From the NCBI RefSeq assembly GCF_020521235.1, contig NZ_BLAY01000034.1:1-64000 (forward strand): 64,000 bases of DNA. The letters run 5' to 3'. Positions 37,317 to 46,018 of this stretch are shown piece after piece. Numbering within the stretch: the stretch's first letter is position 1; every line of letters begins with the position of its first letter. Origin of the DNA: Microseira wollei NIES-4236 (lineage in GTDB: Bacteria > Cyanobacteriota > Cyanobacteriia > Cyanobacteriales > Aerosakkonemataceae). The notes beneath the pieces are model-generated. The model saw only the letters and a program-made list of their open reading frames with translations, made no database searches and was not told where the DNA came from. The position numbers and the translations under genes were made by a program.

Positions 37317-38021
37317 TTAACTAACAGCCAGTGTTTTCTTGGCTACTCCTGCAATGTGAGGACTGACGATGGGAAATGAAATGCGAAATTGCTGATAATT
37401 GACTGACTCAAATCCAGCATTTTCTAACGCGCTCCAGGTTGTTCGGTTAGGATGGCAGTTATCGAACGCGACTTTCCAGACAGGCTCAATGCTATCCTGA
37501 ATTCGGCGCGTCCAAGTGCAACAATCGGCGGCAACGTGTTCCATAAAAATGAAACTGCCACCGGGTTTGAGAATGCGCTTAATTTCTTGTAAACTGCGAT
37601 CGAGATTGTTAACAGAACAGAGAACATGGGTGCTAACGGCGCTATCAATGCTATTATCTTTGACGGGTAATTCTTCAGCACTTCCTCTGTACAATCCGAT
37701 ATTTTTAAGCCCCTGACGATCGGCCTCTTGTTCGAGATACTGGTGCATAAAAGGATTCGGATCAACGCCTATCCAATCAATATCTTTTGGGTAATAGGAG
37801 AGATTAGCTCCAGCGCCGGGGCCGATTTCTAATACTTTTCCTTGCAAAGAACCCAAAAGTGCTTGTTTTAGCTCTCCCATTGTCGAATAACTCGCGCAAT
37901 TTATCAGTGCGATCGCGCTGTTATCGGTCGAATTAGCTTTCGACATTCCCCAAGCAAACAAACGTTTTTGAATTTGAGATAAATTGGTAAGTTTCATCAA
38001 TCTTTCTCCAGTAATAACCAC
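37317..38021 (-). CDS. Class I SAM-dependent methyltransferase
   Basis: The protein has 234 residues. The SAM-binding motif I VLEIGPGAGANLSYYP (about 66-81) is followed by acidic IGVDPNPFMHQYLE, LYRGSAEELPVKDNSIDSAVS and the LKPGGSFIFMEHV strand, as in UbiE/thiol methyltransferases. It resembles eukaryotic METTL7-like sequences in layout, some of which methylate hydrogen sulfide or thiols; in this island that is an attractive but unproven role. It lies 66 bases downstream of the Rieske gene and is probably cotranscribed with it. Confidence 0.88.
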   Translation of the reverse strand: MVITGERLMKLTNLSQIQKRLFAWGMSKANSTDNSAIALINCASYSTMGELKQALLGSLQGKVLEIGPGAGANLSYYPKDIDWIGVDPNPFMHQYLEQEADRQGLKNIGLYRGSAEELPVKDNSIDSAVSTHVLCSVNNLDRSLQEIKRILKPGGSFIFMEHVAADCCTWTRRIQDSIEPVWKVAFDNCHPNRTTWSALENAGFESVNYQQFRISFPIVSPHIAGVAKKTLAVS

Positions 38022-38087
38022 GGCTAATTCTAGCCATAATGGCTGCTATGAGTGTTCGTGCTTGTGTTCGCCTTTTTCCTATGATTG

Positions 38088-38621
38088 TTAAACCCACCAA
38101 GGAGTTGTGCCTGTGCGCGGATCAATTTCCGTCCAAGGCGAAATCCAGATTGCATTGTCTTTCACTGCCACCCGAACTAATTTGAGCGGCAGAGGTGCTG
38201 GCCCACGCACTACGGTACCATCTGCGCTATAACGAGAACCGTGACAAGGACATTGAAATTCTTGGTCGATTTCGTTCCAAGGAAAAGTGCAACCCAAGTG
38301 GGTGCAGTTATCGACAATTCCCATATTGTCGAGAGTGCCGTCCTGTTTCAGGATTAAGTAAGTGGGTTCCCCAGCTAACCCAGCTACTAAGGCGCGAGTT
38401 CCGGCTGGTTCTGCTAGAATTTGGCTGGCAGGAATGGGGTTGCCTAATATATCTTTGGCAAGGATAGCTCCTCCTTCGCCGCTTTCATCTGGTGGGATAA
38501 AATATTTGGCTACTGGATAAAGTGCAGCAGAGGCAGTAGAGGCGACGACAGCACCAGTGAGAAAATTGAGCAACTGGCGGCGAGAGATAGAAGGATTTTC
38601 GAGGGGAAAGCTATTATCCAT
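38088..38621 (-). CDS. petC: Rieske iron-sulfur protein of cytochrome b6f (PetC paralogue)
   Basis: The protein has 177 residues. A twin-Arg/Arg-Arg N-terminus (SRRQLLNFLTG) leads into one transmembrane anchor. Then come the YFIPPDESGEGG hinge and the [2Fe-2S] motifs CTHLGC and CPCHGSRY, ending RGPAPLPLKLVRV and WTEIDPRTGTTPWW. The layout is that of thylakoid PetC, which passes electrons from plastoquinol to plastocyanin/c6. Position amid sulfide genes suggests an alternative isoform used when sulfide is present. The gene has its own gap upstream and an MITE (38866-39011) beyond it. Confidence 0.92.
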   Translation of the reverse strand: MDNSFPLENPSISRRQLLNFLTGAVVASTASAALYPVAKYFIPPDESGEGGAILAKDILGNPIPASQILAEPAGTRALVAGLAGEPTYLILKQDGTLDNMGIVDNCTHLGCTFPWNEIDQEFQCPCHGSRYSADGTVVRGPAPLPLKLVRVAVKDNAIWISPWTEIDPRTGTTPWWV

Positions 38622-38865
38622 TCTTGATTCTCCTTAATTTCTGATTTTGGCGCTTTCTTTCAGTGAAAATTACGCTGGATGACTCTTTCTTTTGAGAGCA
38701 AACAAATTTCTTCTGCCAAGGAAACGCTCAAAGTCTTGCACAACCGAGCGAGAGAGTTTCCATCTGGAGAATTAAATTTATATTTCTTTATAATTTATTA
38801 TAACTATTTAGTTAAATAATGCAAGAAAACTGGAAAATAATTTTTTTCAACGTTGTGCTAATTAA

Positions 38866-39011
38866 TATCATGTCAGGTCGATTACCCATAATCATCAGCC
38901 GGGACACGGCACGATTAACGTTATCTGCTTGTCCGAGATATCTCTGATGCCGTGTCCCTACACAACGACTCTGTGAGGTTTTTTATGATGGGCAATTCAA
39001 CGGACATGATA
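38866..39011. mobile_element. MITE family B, copy 7 (long subtype)
   Basis: The ends TATCATGTCAGG / CGGACATGATA are flanked by TAA on both sides. The inner arms contain GGGACACGGCA and its complement. Copies at 46684 and 48304 share the whole body. Confidence 0.8.
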
Positions 39012-39041
39012 TAACCCATTTAGCATTAATTAACTAAAAAA

Positions 39042-40814
39042 TTAACTCCCACATTCCAAAAAACGCATTGCTTGGTCAGTAGTTAGGAAAATATGGTCTT
39101 TGCCTAACTCATCTACAAATCCAACTTTTAGCAATCCATCCATCACCGGGCCTTTGACTTCAGACATATAGAATTCAATCCCCCTAGTCTTTAAGTCAAC
39201 AATCAAATTCTTGAGTGTTTCCAAGGCACTGCCATCAATTGAATTAACCGCACTACATACCAATACTAAATATTTCACCTCCGGACGAGCGGTTACTCCA
39301 AGGAGTAAGTATTCTTCCAGATATTTAGTATTGACAAAGTAAAGGCTGGCATCAACTCGGACAGCCAAAACGTGAGGACAAGTTTTAACATTGTGGCGCA
39401 GGACATTGCGAAAATGCTCGGTTTCTCCCACTCTACCCACAACGGCGATGTGCGGTTTGCTCGTGCGCCACAGGTGCAATAAAATTGACACGGCAGCACC
39501 AATTAAAATGCCTTTCTCAACGCTGGTTAGGAGGACTGGAAAAAATGCTGCCATCCAAGCGATCGCATCGGCTCGATTATACACCCACAACCGTTGCAGC
39601 GTTCCAAAGTCTAAGAGATTAGCCACTGCCATCACAATAATCGCCGCTAGACAAGCTTGGGGTAAAAAGTAAAACAACGGCGTGAGAAACATCAAGACAA
39701 GCGCCACAATTGATGCCGTAATGATGGATGCTAAAGGAGTATTAGCATTAGCTGAAAAGTTTACGCCCGATCGGCTCACGCCTCCAGTAACGGGATACCC
39801 TCCCGTCAACGCTGCACTCAGATTCGCAGCTCCCAAAGCAATGAATTCCTGGTTTGGATCAACCTTTTGTCGTCGCTTACTGGCTAAAAACTTACCGACT
39901 GAAAAGGCTTCCATAAAACCCACAAAGCTAATCGCAAAAGCAGCTGGAAGCAGTGCAGAAATTGTATTCCCATCCAGAACGGGAAATGTGAGGGAGGGTA
40001 AACCTTTAGGGATATCGCCAACAACTTTTACCCCAGCAACTCGATCCAGGTGCAAAAGCCAAACTAGCAGCGAACTGCCAATGACTAGGAGCAGTGGCGC
40101 ACTTTTAGTCAGCGGCATAATCGTTAACTCATGAAAGCCGCATTTCTGGAGTTGTTTGCCCAATATTTTGGGGAAATAAACCAATATTAGAATGCTGACA
40201 AATCCCAACAAAAGCGTCACCCAGTTAATCGCACCTATTCCTTGTACTAGATAAACCAGCAACTGGATAAACGATTCTGTCTGAGGAATTTTCAGTCCTA
40301 GCAGATGTTTCACCTGACTAAAACCGATGACAATCGCCGCTGCACTAATAAACCCAGAAATGACTGCTTCACTGAGAAAATTAACCAGCAACCCCAAGCG
40401 AAAGATACCCATAAGAATATCGATCGCACCGATTGTCAGTGCCAGCAACAATGCCATTCCCAAATATTGAGGGGTGTTTTCGGCAGCGAGGGGAGCAATA
40501 GCTGCACCCACCATCAATGAATCTAATGCTACCGGAGCAACCGAAATCAAACGGCTAGTGCCGATCAAGGCATAAACAACTGGGGGCAAAATACTCGCAT
40601 ATAGTCCGATTTCGGGGGGTAAACCTGCTAATAAAGCATAGGCCATTGCTTGAGGAATTAGCACAGTCCCAACTACAATCCCGGCAGTTAGATCGCCTGC
40701 CAAATACTCCCTTTGGTAATGCAAACCCCAATCGAGAATCGGAAAAAAGCGGCTCCAGCGAACTAACCAGGTTTGGTCGTGCGATCGCAAGGCGTCTGTC
40801 TTGTTATCCAACAT
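39042..40814 (-). CDS. SulP family sulfate/anion permease with STAS domain
   Basis: The protein has 590 residues. A membrane domain of 10-14 helices spans about 25-425, with the SulP signature LTAGIVVGTVLIPQAMAYALLAGLPPEIGLYAS. A C-terminal STAS domain (about 450-580) carries YFVNTKYLEE and SAVNSIDGSALETL. It would carry sulfate or bicarbonate into the cell. It follows the YeeE pair by 35 bases in the same direction, so sulfate is the likelier cargo. Start ATG 40814. Confidence 0.92.
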   Translation of the reverse strand: MLDNKTDALRSHDQTWLVRWSRFFPILDWGLHYQREYLAGDLTAGIVVGTVLIPQAMAYALLAGLPPEIGLYASILPPVVYALIGTSRLISVAPVALDSLMVGAAIAPLAAENTPQYLGMALLLALTIGAIDILMGIFRLGLLVNFLSEAVISGFISAAAIVIGFSQVKHLLGLKIPQTESFIQLLVYLVQGIGAINWVTLLLGFVSILILVYFPKILGKQLQKCGFHELTIMPLTKSAPLLLVIGSSLLVWLLHLDRVAGVKVVGDIPKGLPSLTFPVLDGNTISALLPAAFAISFVGFMEAFSVGKFLASKRRQKVDPNQEFIALGAANLSAALTGGYPVTGGVSRSGVNFSANANTPLASIITASIVALVLMFLTPLFYFLPQACLAAIIVMAVANLLDFGTLQRLWVYNRADAIAWMAAFFPVLLTSVEKGILIGAAVSILLHLWRTSKPHIAVVGRVGETEHFRNVLRHNVKTCPHVLAVRVDASLYFVNTKYLEEYLLLGVTARPEVKYLVLVCSAVNSIDGSALETLKNLIVDLKTRGIEFYMSEVKGPVMDGLLKVGFVDELGKDHIFLTTDQAMRFLECGS

Positions 40815-40849
40815 TTCAGTAGCTCAAACTCTTAAAATCTTCTACGAAA

Positions 40850-41263
40850 TTATCTTTGAGATAAACTCTTATAGGTCAGCGAACCAGCAATCAACGCCAG
40901 CACAAATAACACTGGATTCCACATACCTAAAACCAAGGCAGTAATACCTGGACCAGGACAGTATCCGGCAATCCCCCAACCCACGCCGAAGATTGCAGCC
41001 CCAATAACTAAAGGCAGATCGATATCTTTTTTAGTGGGTAAATAAAACTTGTCTGCCCATATCGGATGGGAACGCCGCAGCACAAACCGGAAGGCAATTA
41101 TCGTCACCCCGACGGCTCCACCCAAGACAAATAATAAGGTTGGGTCCCAAACTCCCGTAACATCTAGGAAACCCAGGACGCGATCGCGGTCGATCATCTG
41201 CGAAAGTCCTAGTCCTAGACCAAATAACAATCCTGCTAATAAAGCGATCAAATTGTCTTTCAT
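40850..41263 (-). CDS. YeeE/YedE-type (DUF6691/PmpB-like) sulfur-compound transporter, second subunit
   Basis: The start is placed at ATG 41263, where the stop of the preceding gene overlaps as ATGA; the longer frame to 41449 is out of phase with that gene and is a shadow. The protein has 137 residues with about four helices: LIALLAGLLFGLGLGLSQM, then VLGFLDVTGVWDPTLLFVLGG, then a Cys-bearing loop GYCPGPGITALVLG. This matches the half-size YeeE/YedE-like proteins that form pairs for thiosulfate or other sulfane-sulfur uptake. The Cys in the CPGPG motif is probably a sulfur-relay residue. Confidence 0.9.
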   Translation of the reverse strand: MKDNLIALLAGLLFGLGLGLSQMIDRDRVLGFLDVTGVWDPTLLFVLGGAVGVTIIAFRFVLRRSHPIWADKFYLPTKKDIDLPLVIGAAIFGVGWGIAGYCPGPGITALVLGMWNPVLFVLALIAGSLTYKSLSQR

Positions 41264-41688
41264 AAAGTCAACCCCAGTACGCGACGCACAATAAACACTG
41301 TGAGAATCGCAGTTATGAGGAAGATGAGAACCGCAACTAAGGATCGCAGGGATAATCGACCTAGCCCACACACCCCATGACCGCTGGTGCAACCGCTGCC
41401 CATGCGGGTGCCGAAACCGACGAGAAAACCGCCTGCGATCGCTGCCCAAGGAACGAATGTAGACTTTGGAGTTGGCTGAGATGCCAGCCCATATTCGTAG
41501 ATCGTGCCACCTAGTAACATCCCCAGGATGAACATCCAGCGCCAGATTTCATCTTTCCTAAAGGTAATCGCACTATTGAGAATGCCACTAATACCAGCAA
41601 TACGACCATTGAATGCCAGCAAGAGGGTAGCGCTGAACCCAATTAGTAGACCACCAATAAGGGCAGTTAACCAATTAAACTCTGCCAT
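41260..41688 (-). CDS. YeeE/YedE-type (PmpA-like) sulfur-compound transporter, first subunit
   Basis: The protein has 142 residues with hydrophobic segments at LTALIGGLLIGFSATLLLAF, WMFILGMLLGGTIYEYG, and the C-terminal LRSLVAVLIFLITAILTVFI. The conserved GFGTRMGSGCTSGHGVCGLGRLS loop carries the substrate cysteines. It overlaps the next gene by 4 bases (ATGA), so the two are translationally coupled and probably form one channel. It lies downstream of sqr in the same direction, separated by an MITE. TTTCCTCC lies just behind its start on the plus strand, i.e. a GGAGG ribosome site. Confidence 0.92.
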   Translation of the reverse strand: MAEFNWLTALIGGLLIGFSATLLLAFNGRIAGISGILNSAITFRKDEIWRWMFILGMLLGGTIYEYGLASQPTPKSTFVPWAAIAGGFLVGFGTRMGSGCTSGHGVCGLGRLSLRSLVAVLIFLITAILTVFIVRRVLGLTL

Positions 41689-41713
41689 GATATTTCCTCC
41701 AGAATCGCTATTA

Positions 41714-41846
41714 ACCCAAGTGGCTAGTTATCTCGCCAAGAGCGGCTAATAGCTAATGGCTAATGGCTCATGTCAGCAAAAATTTTACATTAGCAATTAG
41801 CAATTAGCAATTAGCAAGGCCGAATTTTATAACTAGCAACTTACGT
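41714..41846. mobile_element. MITE family A, copy 4 (at the sqr stop codon)
   Basis: The 133-bp element has ends ACCCAAGTGGCTAGTTAT / ATAACTAGCAACTTACGT and duplication TATTA (41709-41713, 41847-41851). The right duplication contains the stop codon of sqr. Confidence 0.85.
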
Positions 41847-41848
41847 TA

Positions 41849-43252
41849 TTACTTTTTCCACTGCAAGAACTTGATGTAATCCCCCTCGAATTGCTCTCCC
41901 TTCAGCATTCGATGCCAGTAAATCCAAGGTAGAGCCGTTGTCTTCATTTTCCACATAATCCAGCGTTCTTTAATAGGATTAAGCGGAAAACTAGAAAGCG
42001 GCACGCTATTGTAGCCATTAAACTCTGCCATGATCGTCCTGTCATACCCTGTAATTAAAGGGCAGCAAGTATAACCGTCATACTTATTTAGTAAGGGCTT
42101 TGAGCCAATTAAAGCCAATAAATTTTCTGCTACAATCGGCGCTTGTTTGCGAATTGCCGCAGCGGTTTTGGACGTGGGTAACGAAGAAGCATCTCCCAAA
42201 CCAAATACGTTGGGATATCGATTATGTTGTAGCGTATATTTATCTACATCCACCCAGCCATAGGGATTATTTGGTATTGCCAAAGGACTTTGTTTAATCA
42301 AGTCAGGAGCGCTCTGGGGCGGTGCCACGTGAATCATGTCGTACTTGTAGCTGACTCGATCGATGACGTTGCCGTTATTATCAAAAATCTCAAAAATCGC
42401 TGTTTTAGTGTCAGCTTGAATCGCTTTCAGGTTGTGGCGAAACTTAACCTCAATTTCCCGCCTTTTGACCACTCCATCTAACAATGCTGAATATTCCGGC
42501 ACCGAAAACATCGTATTTGCTGGCGTCAAGAACATCACATTACTGCGCTGACGAACTCCCGAGCGACTGCGGAAGGCATCATCCGCCATGTACATGATTT
42601 TTTGCGGTGCGCCCCCGCATTTAATTGGTGTATTGGGATAGGTAAATAGGGCATTTCCACCGGCAAATTTGCGGATTAATTCCCAGGTATAGGGGGCAAA
42701 ATCAGCAGAATAGTTGCTGGTAACGCCATCCTTACCGATTGATTCTTTAAGTCCTTGAATCAGATGCCAGTCAATCTGAATGCCGGGGCAAATTACTAAA
42801 TAGTCATATTTAACCTGGATACCTGCTGCGGTTATGACTGCATTGTTATCGGGGTCTAGTTTAATTGCGCGGTCTTTGATCCAGGTGGTTTGTTGCGGAA
42901 TGACGTCTCTTTGCTGTTTAACGGTATCCTCAATCCGAAAAACCCCTCCTCCTGTCAGCGTCCAACCGGGTTGGTAGTAGTGCTGGTCGGATGGATCGAT
43001 GATAGCGATATCTAGGGAGGTGTCTCTTTTCAACAGTAGAGAAGCGGTGGCAATCCCGGCAGCGCCTCCACCCAGGATAGCGATTTGATAGTGAACTGTT
43101 TTATTGATGGCGGGGACTGTCGCCGAAGCAGGTGTCTGGGACTGTTGCGGAGTTGATATTACCATTTCTGTTTGTTTTGTTTGAGAAGGGTTTGCGCGAT
43201 CGCTTACTGTTACAATGCTCTGGCTGCTTGAGTAAATGTACTTAGTAACCAA
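41849..43252 (-). CDS. sqr: Sulfide:quinone oxidoreductase, type II-like
   Basis: This flavoprotein oxidises sulfide to sulfane sulfur and reduces the quinone pool at the membrane. The start is set at TTG 43252 because AGGAG lies 7 bases before it; the frame opens at 43279, and an ATG at 43165 is another option. Motifs are YQIAILGGGAAGIATASLLL for FAD, the redox-site stretch YLVICPGIQIDWHLI, IKCGGAPQKIMYM with a catalytic Cys, and FGLGDASSLPTSKTAAAIRKQ for the C-terminal FAD site, then YDGYTCCPLITG. The CGGAP and YTCCP cysteines fit the type II SQR pattern. An operator-like motif sits at 43294-43314, and an MITE abuts the stop codon. Confidence 0.9.
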   Translation of the reverse strand: MVTKYIYSSSQSIVTVSDRANPSQTKQTEMVISTPQQSQTPASATVPAINKTVHYQIAILGGGAAGIATASLLLKRDTSLDIAIIDPSDQHYYQPGWTLTGGGVFRIEDTVKQQRDVIPQQTTWIKDRAIKLDPDNNAVITAAGIQVKYDYLVICPGIQIDWHLIQGLKESIGKDGVTSNYSADFAPYTWELIRKFAGGNALFTYPNTPIKCGGAPQKIMYMADDAFRSRSGVRQRSNVMFLTPANTMFSVPEYSALLDGVVKRREIEVKFRHNLKAIQADTKTAIFEIFDNNGNVIDRVSYKYDMIHVAPPQSAPDLIKQSPLAIPNNPYGWVDVDKYTLQHNRYPNVFGLGDASSLPTSKTAAAIRKQAPIVAENLLALIGSKPLLNKYDGYTCCPLITGYDRTIMAEFNGYNSVPLSSFPLNPIKERWIMWKMKTTALPWIYWHRMLKGEQFEGDYIKFLQWKK

Positions 43253-43293
43253 GTCAAAGCTCCTCGTTGCTCTTGCCAAACCACATCAATGAT

Positions 43294-43314
43294 ATTACTA
43301 TATAGTCGTATAAC
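43294..43314 (-). promoter_or_regulatory. Candidate ArsR-type operator/promoter before sqr
   Basis: ATTACTATATAGTCGTATAA on the plus strand shares TTACTATATRGTC with the arsR promoter (46452-46470). It overlaps AT-rich sequence suitable for a -10 region of sqr. Confidence 0.55.
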
Positions 43315-43418
43315 AATCAATGTAAAACGCCCTGGAACAAGAAAATGATTCCTGACTGGAATCCCCTGGGTTTAGACCTTGTCATTACCCAGATCTCACA
43401 GCCTTGTCGCTACCCATA

Positions 43419-43531
43419 TAGCGGATTGCAGTCGCATGAGGTACACCGCCTTTTGTGTAGCGGCACCCTTAAGGGTGCCGCTACACAAAAGGCGCCAAAA
43501 GGCTGTACCTAGACGAGCTTGCAATCTGCTG
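43419..43531. mobile_element. MITE family C palindrome, copy 5
   Basis: The ends TAGCGGATTGC / GCAATCTGCTG have TA on both sides. The core stem is GTAGCGGCACCC, centre TTAA. Confidence 0.8.
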
Positions 43532-43688
43532 TAAAACCTGCCGGAGAATAAATTCCAAGGGCTTTTAGCTCAAGTCCACTCAAGTGGACTCGCAAGATTT
43601 GTTTAGTCCACTTGAGTGGACTTTCGCTACTCGCTGTGGGATTTCAATCCCTGGCGGGGTGACAGGTAAAGCGTCAATCAGACTTCTG

Positions 43689-43781
43689 TAGGACTTACGC
43701 AGCAACACTAAATGTGGTGGTTGCGGTGCGTTACGAAGAAAGCTAACGCACCCTACAGGTAGAACCTTTGCGTAAGTCCTG
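43689..43781. mobile_element. MITE family D, copy 3
   Basis: The ends TAGGACTTACGCA / TTGCGTAAGTCCTG are flanked by the 5-bp duplication TTCTG (43684-43688, 43782-43786). The left half carries GGTGCGTTACGAAGAAAGC, also seen near 11918. Confidence 0.75.
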
Positions 43782-44253
43782 TTCTGAAAAAATCTCGGTA
43801 ACAACAAGAGCTTTAGACATGGGGTGTCTCCGCGTCTTTGCGTCCTCTTCAACCTTCACTTATCAAACAGATTTGCCACAAGGAACAAAAGATATGCTAT
43901 TCCGCCAACTGTACGACAATGAAACTAGCACTTACACATATTTAATTGCCGATGAAAATACCAAAGAAGCCGTTTTGGTCGATCCAGTACTCGAGCAAGT
44001 AGAACGCGATTGGAAATTGATTCAGGAATTGGGGCTAAAGCTGCGCTACTGCTTGGAAACCCATATTCACGCCGACCACATTACGGGAACCCAAAAGCTG
44101 CGGGAACTGACATCTTGCGAGGGAATAGTGCCGGAAAATGCCCAGGTGGCTTGCGCCAACCGCTCGATCAAAGATGGGGAAGTTTTACAATTGGGAGATG
44201 TTGAAATTAAAGCGATCGCTACTTTAGGTCACACTGACAGCCATATGTCTTAC

Positions 44254-45649
44254 TAAGAATAGCGGGACGATGAAAGCCCTGTCTCTGAGCGAGCAGGGAT
44301 GAAATCGGACGCGAGCAACTTTAGTTGCAGTCTTTCGTAACGTTTTATTTTTAGGTAGTTGATAGATGCCTAACCCAAAGTAAAATGATTATAGGTCGAT
44401 AAAACAACGCCATGATTGTCTACGAATTCAAAATCAAAGGAAAAATTGAACAATACCGTTCAATTGATGAAGCAATCCGAACATTTCAATTCATTCGCAA
44501 CAAAACAATTAGATTTTGGATGGACAATCGTGGCGTTAAACTGTCTGAATTTAGCAAGCAGAGTGCCATCCTAGCCAAAGAGTTCGATTTTGTAGATAAA
44601 CTTAATTCTCAAGCTAGACAAGCAGCGACCGAGCGGGCATCGTTTTCGGTGCAGCGATTTTACGATAACTGTAAATCTGGCAAGCTGGGAAATATTGGCT
44701 ATCCCAAGTTCCAGAAGCGCAACCGCTCCGTGGAATACAAGACTACCGGATGGAAACTATCAGACAACCGCAAATACATCAACTTTACCGATAAATGCGG
44801 TATTGGTAGATTAAAACTGATAGGAACGCGAGATCTCCACTATTACCAGATCGAACAGATTAAACGGGTAAGAATAGTGCGGCGTAGCGATGGTTATTAC
44901 GCTCAGTTTGTCATCCAAGCAGAGCGAAATATTAATGTTAAACCTACTGGTAAAGTCATAGGGTTGGATGTTGGATTAGCTGCCTTCTATACAGATTCCG
45001 AAGGAAACAAGGTAAAAAATCCCCGCCACCTACGTAAATCCGAGAAGGCTTTAAAAAGGTTGCATTGTCGCGTTTCTAGGAAAAAGAAAGGCTCCAACAA
45101 TCGCCGAAAGGCAATTAAAAGGTTGGGGCGCAAGCATCTAAAAGTTTCCCGCCAGCGTCAAGACTTTGCTGTCAAGACGGCATTGTGCGTAGTGAAATCG
45201 AGGGATTTTGTGGCGTTTGAGAAACTGCAAGTGAGGAATATGGTGAGAAATCGCCATTTAGCCAAGTCGATTAGCGATGCTGCATGGGCGCAGTTCACCG
45301 AATGGTTGGAATATTTGGGCAAGGTGTATGGGAAAGTGGTGGTAGGAGTACCACCTCAATATACCAGTCAAACTTGTTCCGGATGCGGTGAAATAGTGAA
45401 AAAGTCGCTGTCTGTTCGCACCCATATTTGTCAATGTGGATGCGTCTTAGACCGCGACTTTAATGCAGCGATAAATATTTTGGAAAAGGCGCTAAAACAA
45501 ACTGGCTATAAGTTAACAAGTACCGTGGGGCACGCGGAAACTTCTCACGCTTGGGGAGAGATGATTCTCTACCCAGATTTGGTAACAAGTCTGGGCAAAA
45601 TCGCTCGCTGAACCAAGAATCTCCCGCTCTTCAGACGGGAGAGTGTCAA
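44254..45649 (+). mobile_element. IS200/IS605-type element carrying only tnpB (IS1341 group)
   Basis: It is inserted 3' of TTAC, a tetranucleotide typical of IS605-group insertion sites, without target duplication. The left region has an imperfect hairpin (AGCCCTGTCTCTGAGCGAGC), and the right end has CTCCCGCTCTTCAGACGGGA, which folds. There is no tnpA, so movement would need a transposase in trans. The boundaries are set by restoring the host reading frame. Confidence 0.85.
44412..45611 (+). CDS. tnpB: TnpB RNA-guided endonuclease
   Basis: The protein has 399 residues. It has an N-terminal helix-turn-helix-like part, then a RuvC-type nuclease with all three acidic residues visible: Asp in VIGLDVGLAAFYTD (about 182-195), Glu in FVAFEKLQVRNM (about 274-285), and Asp in VLDRDFNAAINIL near 357. 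Between the last two lies the zinc finger CSGCGEIVKKSLSVRTHICQCG. Nothing essential appears missing, so the protein should be active with its element-derived RNA. It has its own ATG at 44412 within the element. Confidence 0.93.
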   Translation: MIVYEFKIKGKIEQYRSIDEAIRTFQFIRNKTIRFWMDNRGVKLSEFSKQSAILAKEFDFVDKLNSQARQAATERASFSVQRFYDNCKSGKLGNIGYPKFQKRNRSVEYKTTGWKLSDNRKYINFTDKCGIGRLKLIGTRDLHYYQIEQIKRVRIVRRSDGYYAQFVIQAERNINVKPTGKVIGLDVGLAAFYTDSEGNKVKNPRHLRKSEKALKRLHCRVSRKKKGSNNRRKAIKRLGRKHLKVSRQRQDFAVKTALCVVKSRDFVAFEKLQVRNMVRNRHLAKSISDAAWAQFTEWLEYLGKVYGKVVVGVPPQYTSQTCSGCGEIVKKSLSVRTHICQCGCVLDRDFNAAINILEKALKQTGYKLTSTVGHAETSHAWGEMILYPDLVTSLGKIAR

Positions 45650-45669
45650 TTGGTGAATCAAGACAGAGT
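45560..45669 (+). ncRNA. Predicted reRNA (omega RNA) of the TnpB element with its guide
   Basis: By analogy with other IS200/605 elements the guide RNA covers the tnpB 3' end and the right-end hairpin (near 45621-45640), and its guide is the flank from 45650 on (TTGGTGAATCAAGACAGAGT). Extent and 5' end are guesses. Confidence 0.4.
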
Positions 45670-46018
45670 GCTAACCGGAGATTCCCTATTGATTCGCGGT
45701 TGCGGACGTACTGATTTCCAAAGCGGCAATCCCAGTTTGATGTACGACCACGTTACTCAAAAACTATTTACCCTGCCAGACAAGACACTCGTTTATCCGG
45801 GTCACGACTACAGAGGGCATACGGTTTCTACTATTGGCGAAGAAAAGAAATATAATCCCCGATTTGTTGGTAAAGACCGGGCAAGCTTCATTGAATTCAT
45901 GGGTAACCTTAACCTGCCAATTCCTCAAAAAATCGCTGAAGCGGTGCCTGCTAACCAACAATGTGGAGACGTATCAGTAATAGCTAAAGTCTAACAACTT
46001 AATCTAAAGTAGTTAATT

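Larger units (their letters stand above)
43894..45994 (+). pseudogene. Persulfide dioxygenase (ETHE1-like MBL-fold) gene interrupted by a TnpB element
   Basis: The 5' part (43894-44253, AAGGAAC before ATG) carries the MBL motif THIHADHITG and the third ligand in LGHTDSHMSY. The 3' part (45650-45994) resumes in the same phase as LVNQDRVLTGD, GCGRTDFQ, VYPGHDYRGHTVS. Removing 44254-45649 gives one frame of 235 residues with all metal ligands (HxHxDH, H, D, H). ETHE1-type enzymes oxidise glutathione persulfide to sulfite, the step after SQR. As it stands the gene ends at a TAA just inside the insertion. Confidence 0.9.

Noticed and set aside
41264-41449. N-terminal extension of the second YeeE gene
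   Set aside because: It is read in a second frame over the first YeeE gene; the ATGA overlap fixes the start at 41263.
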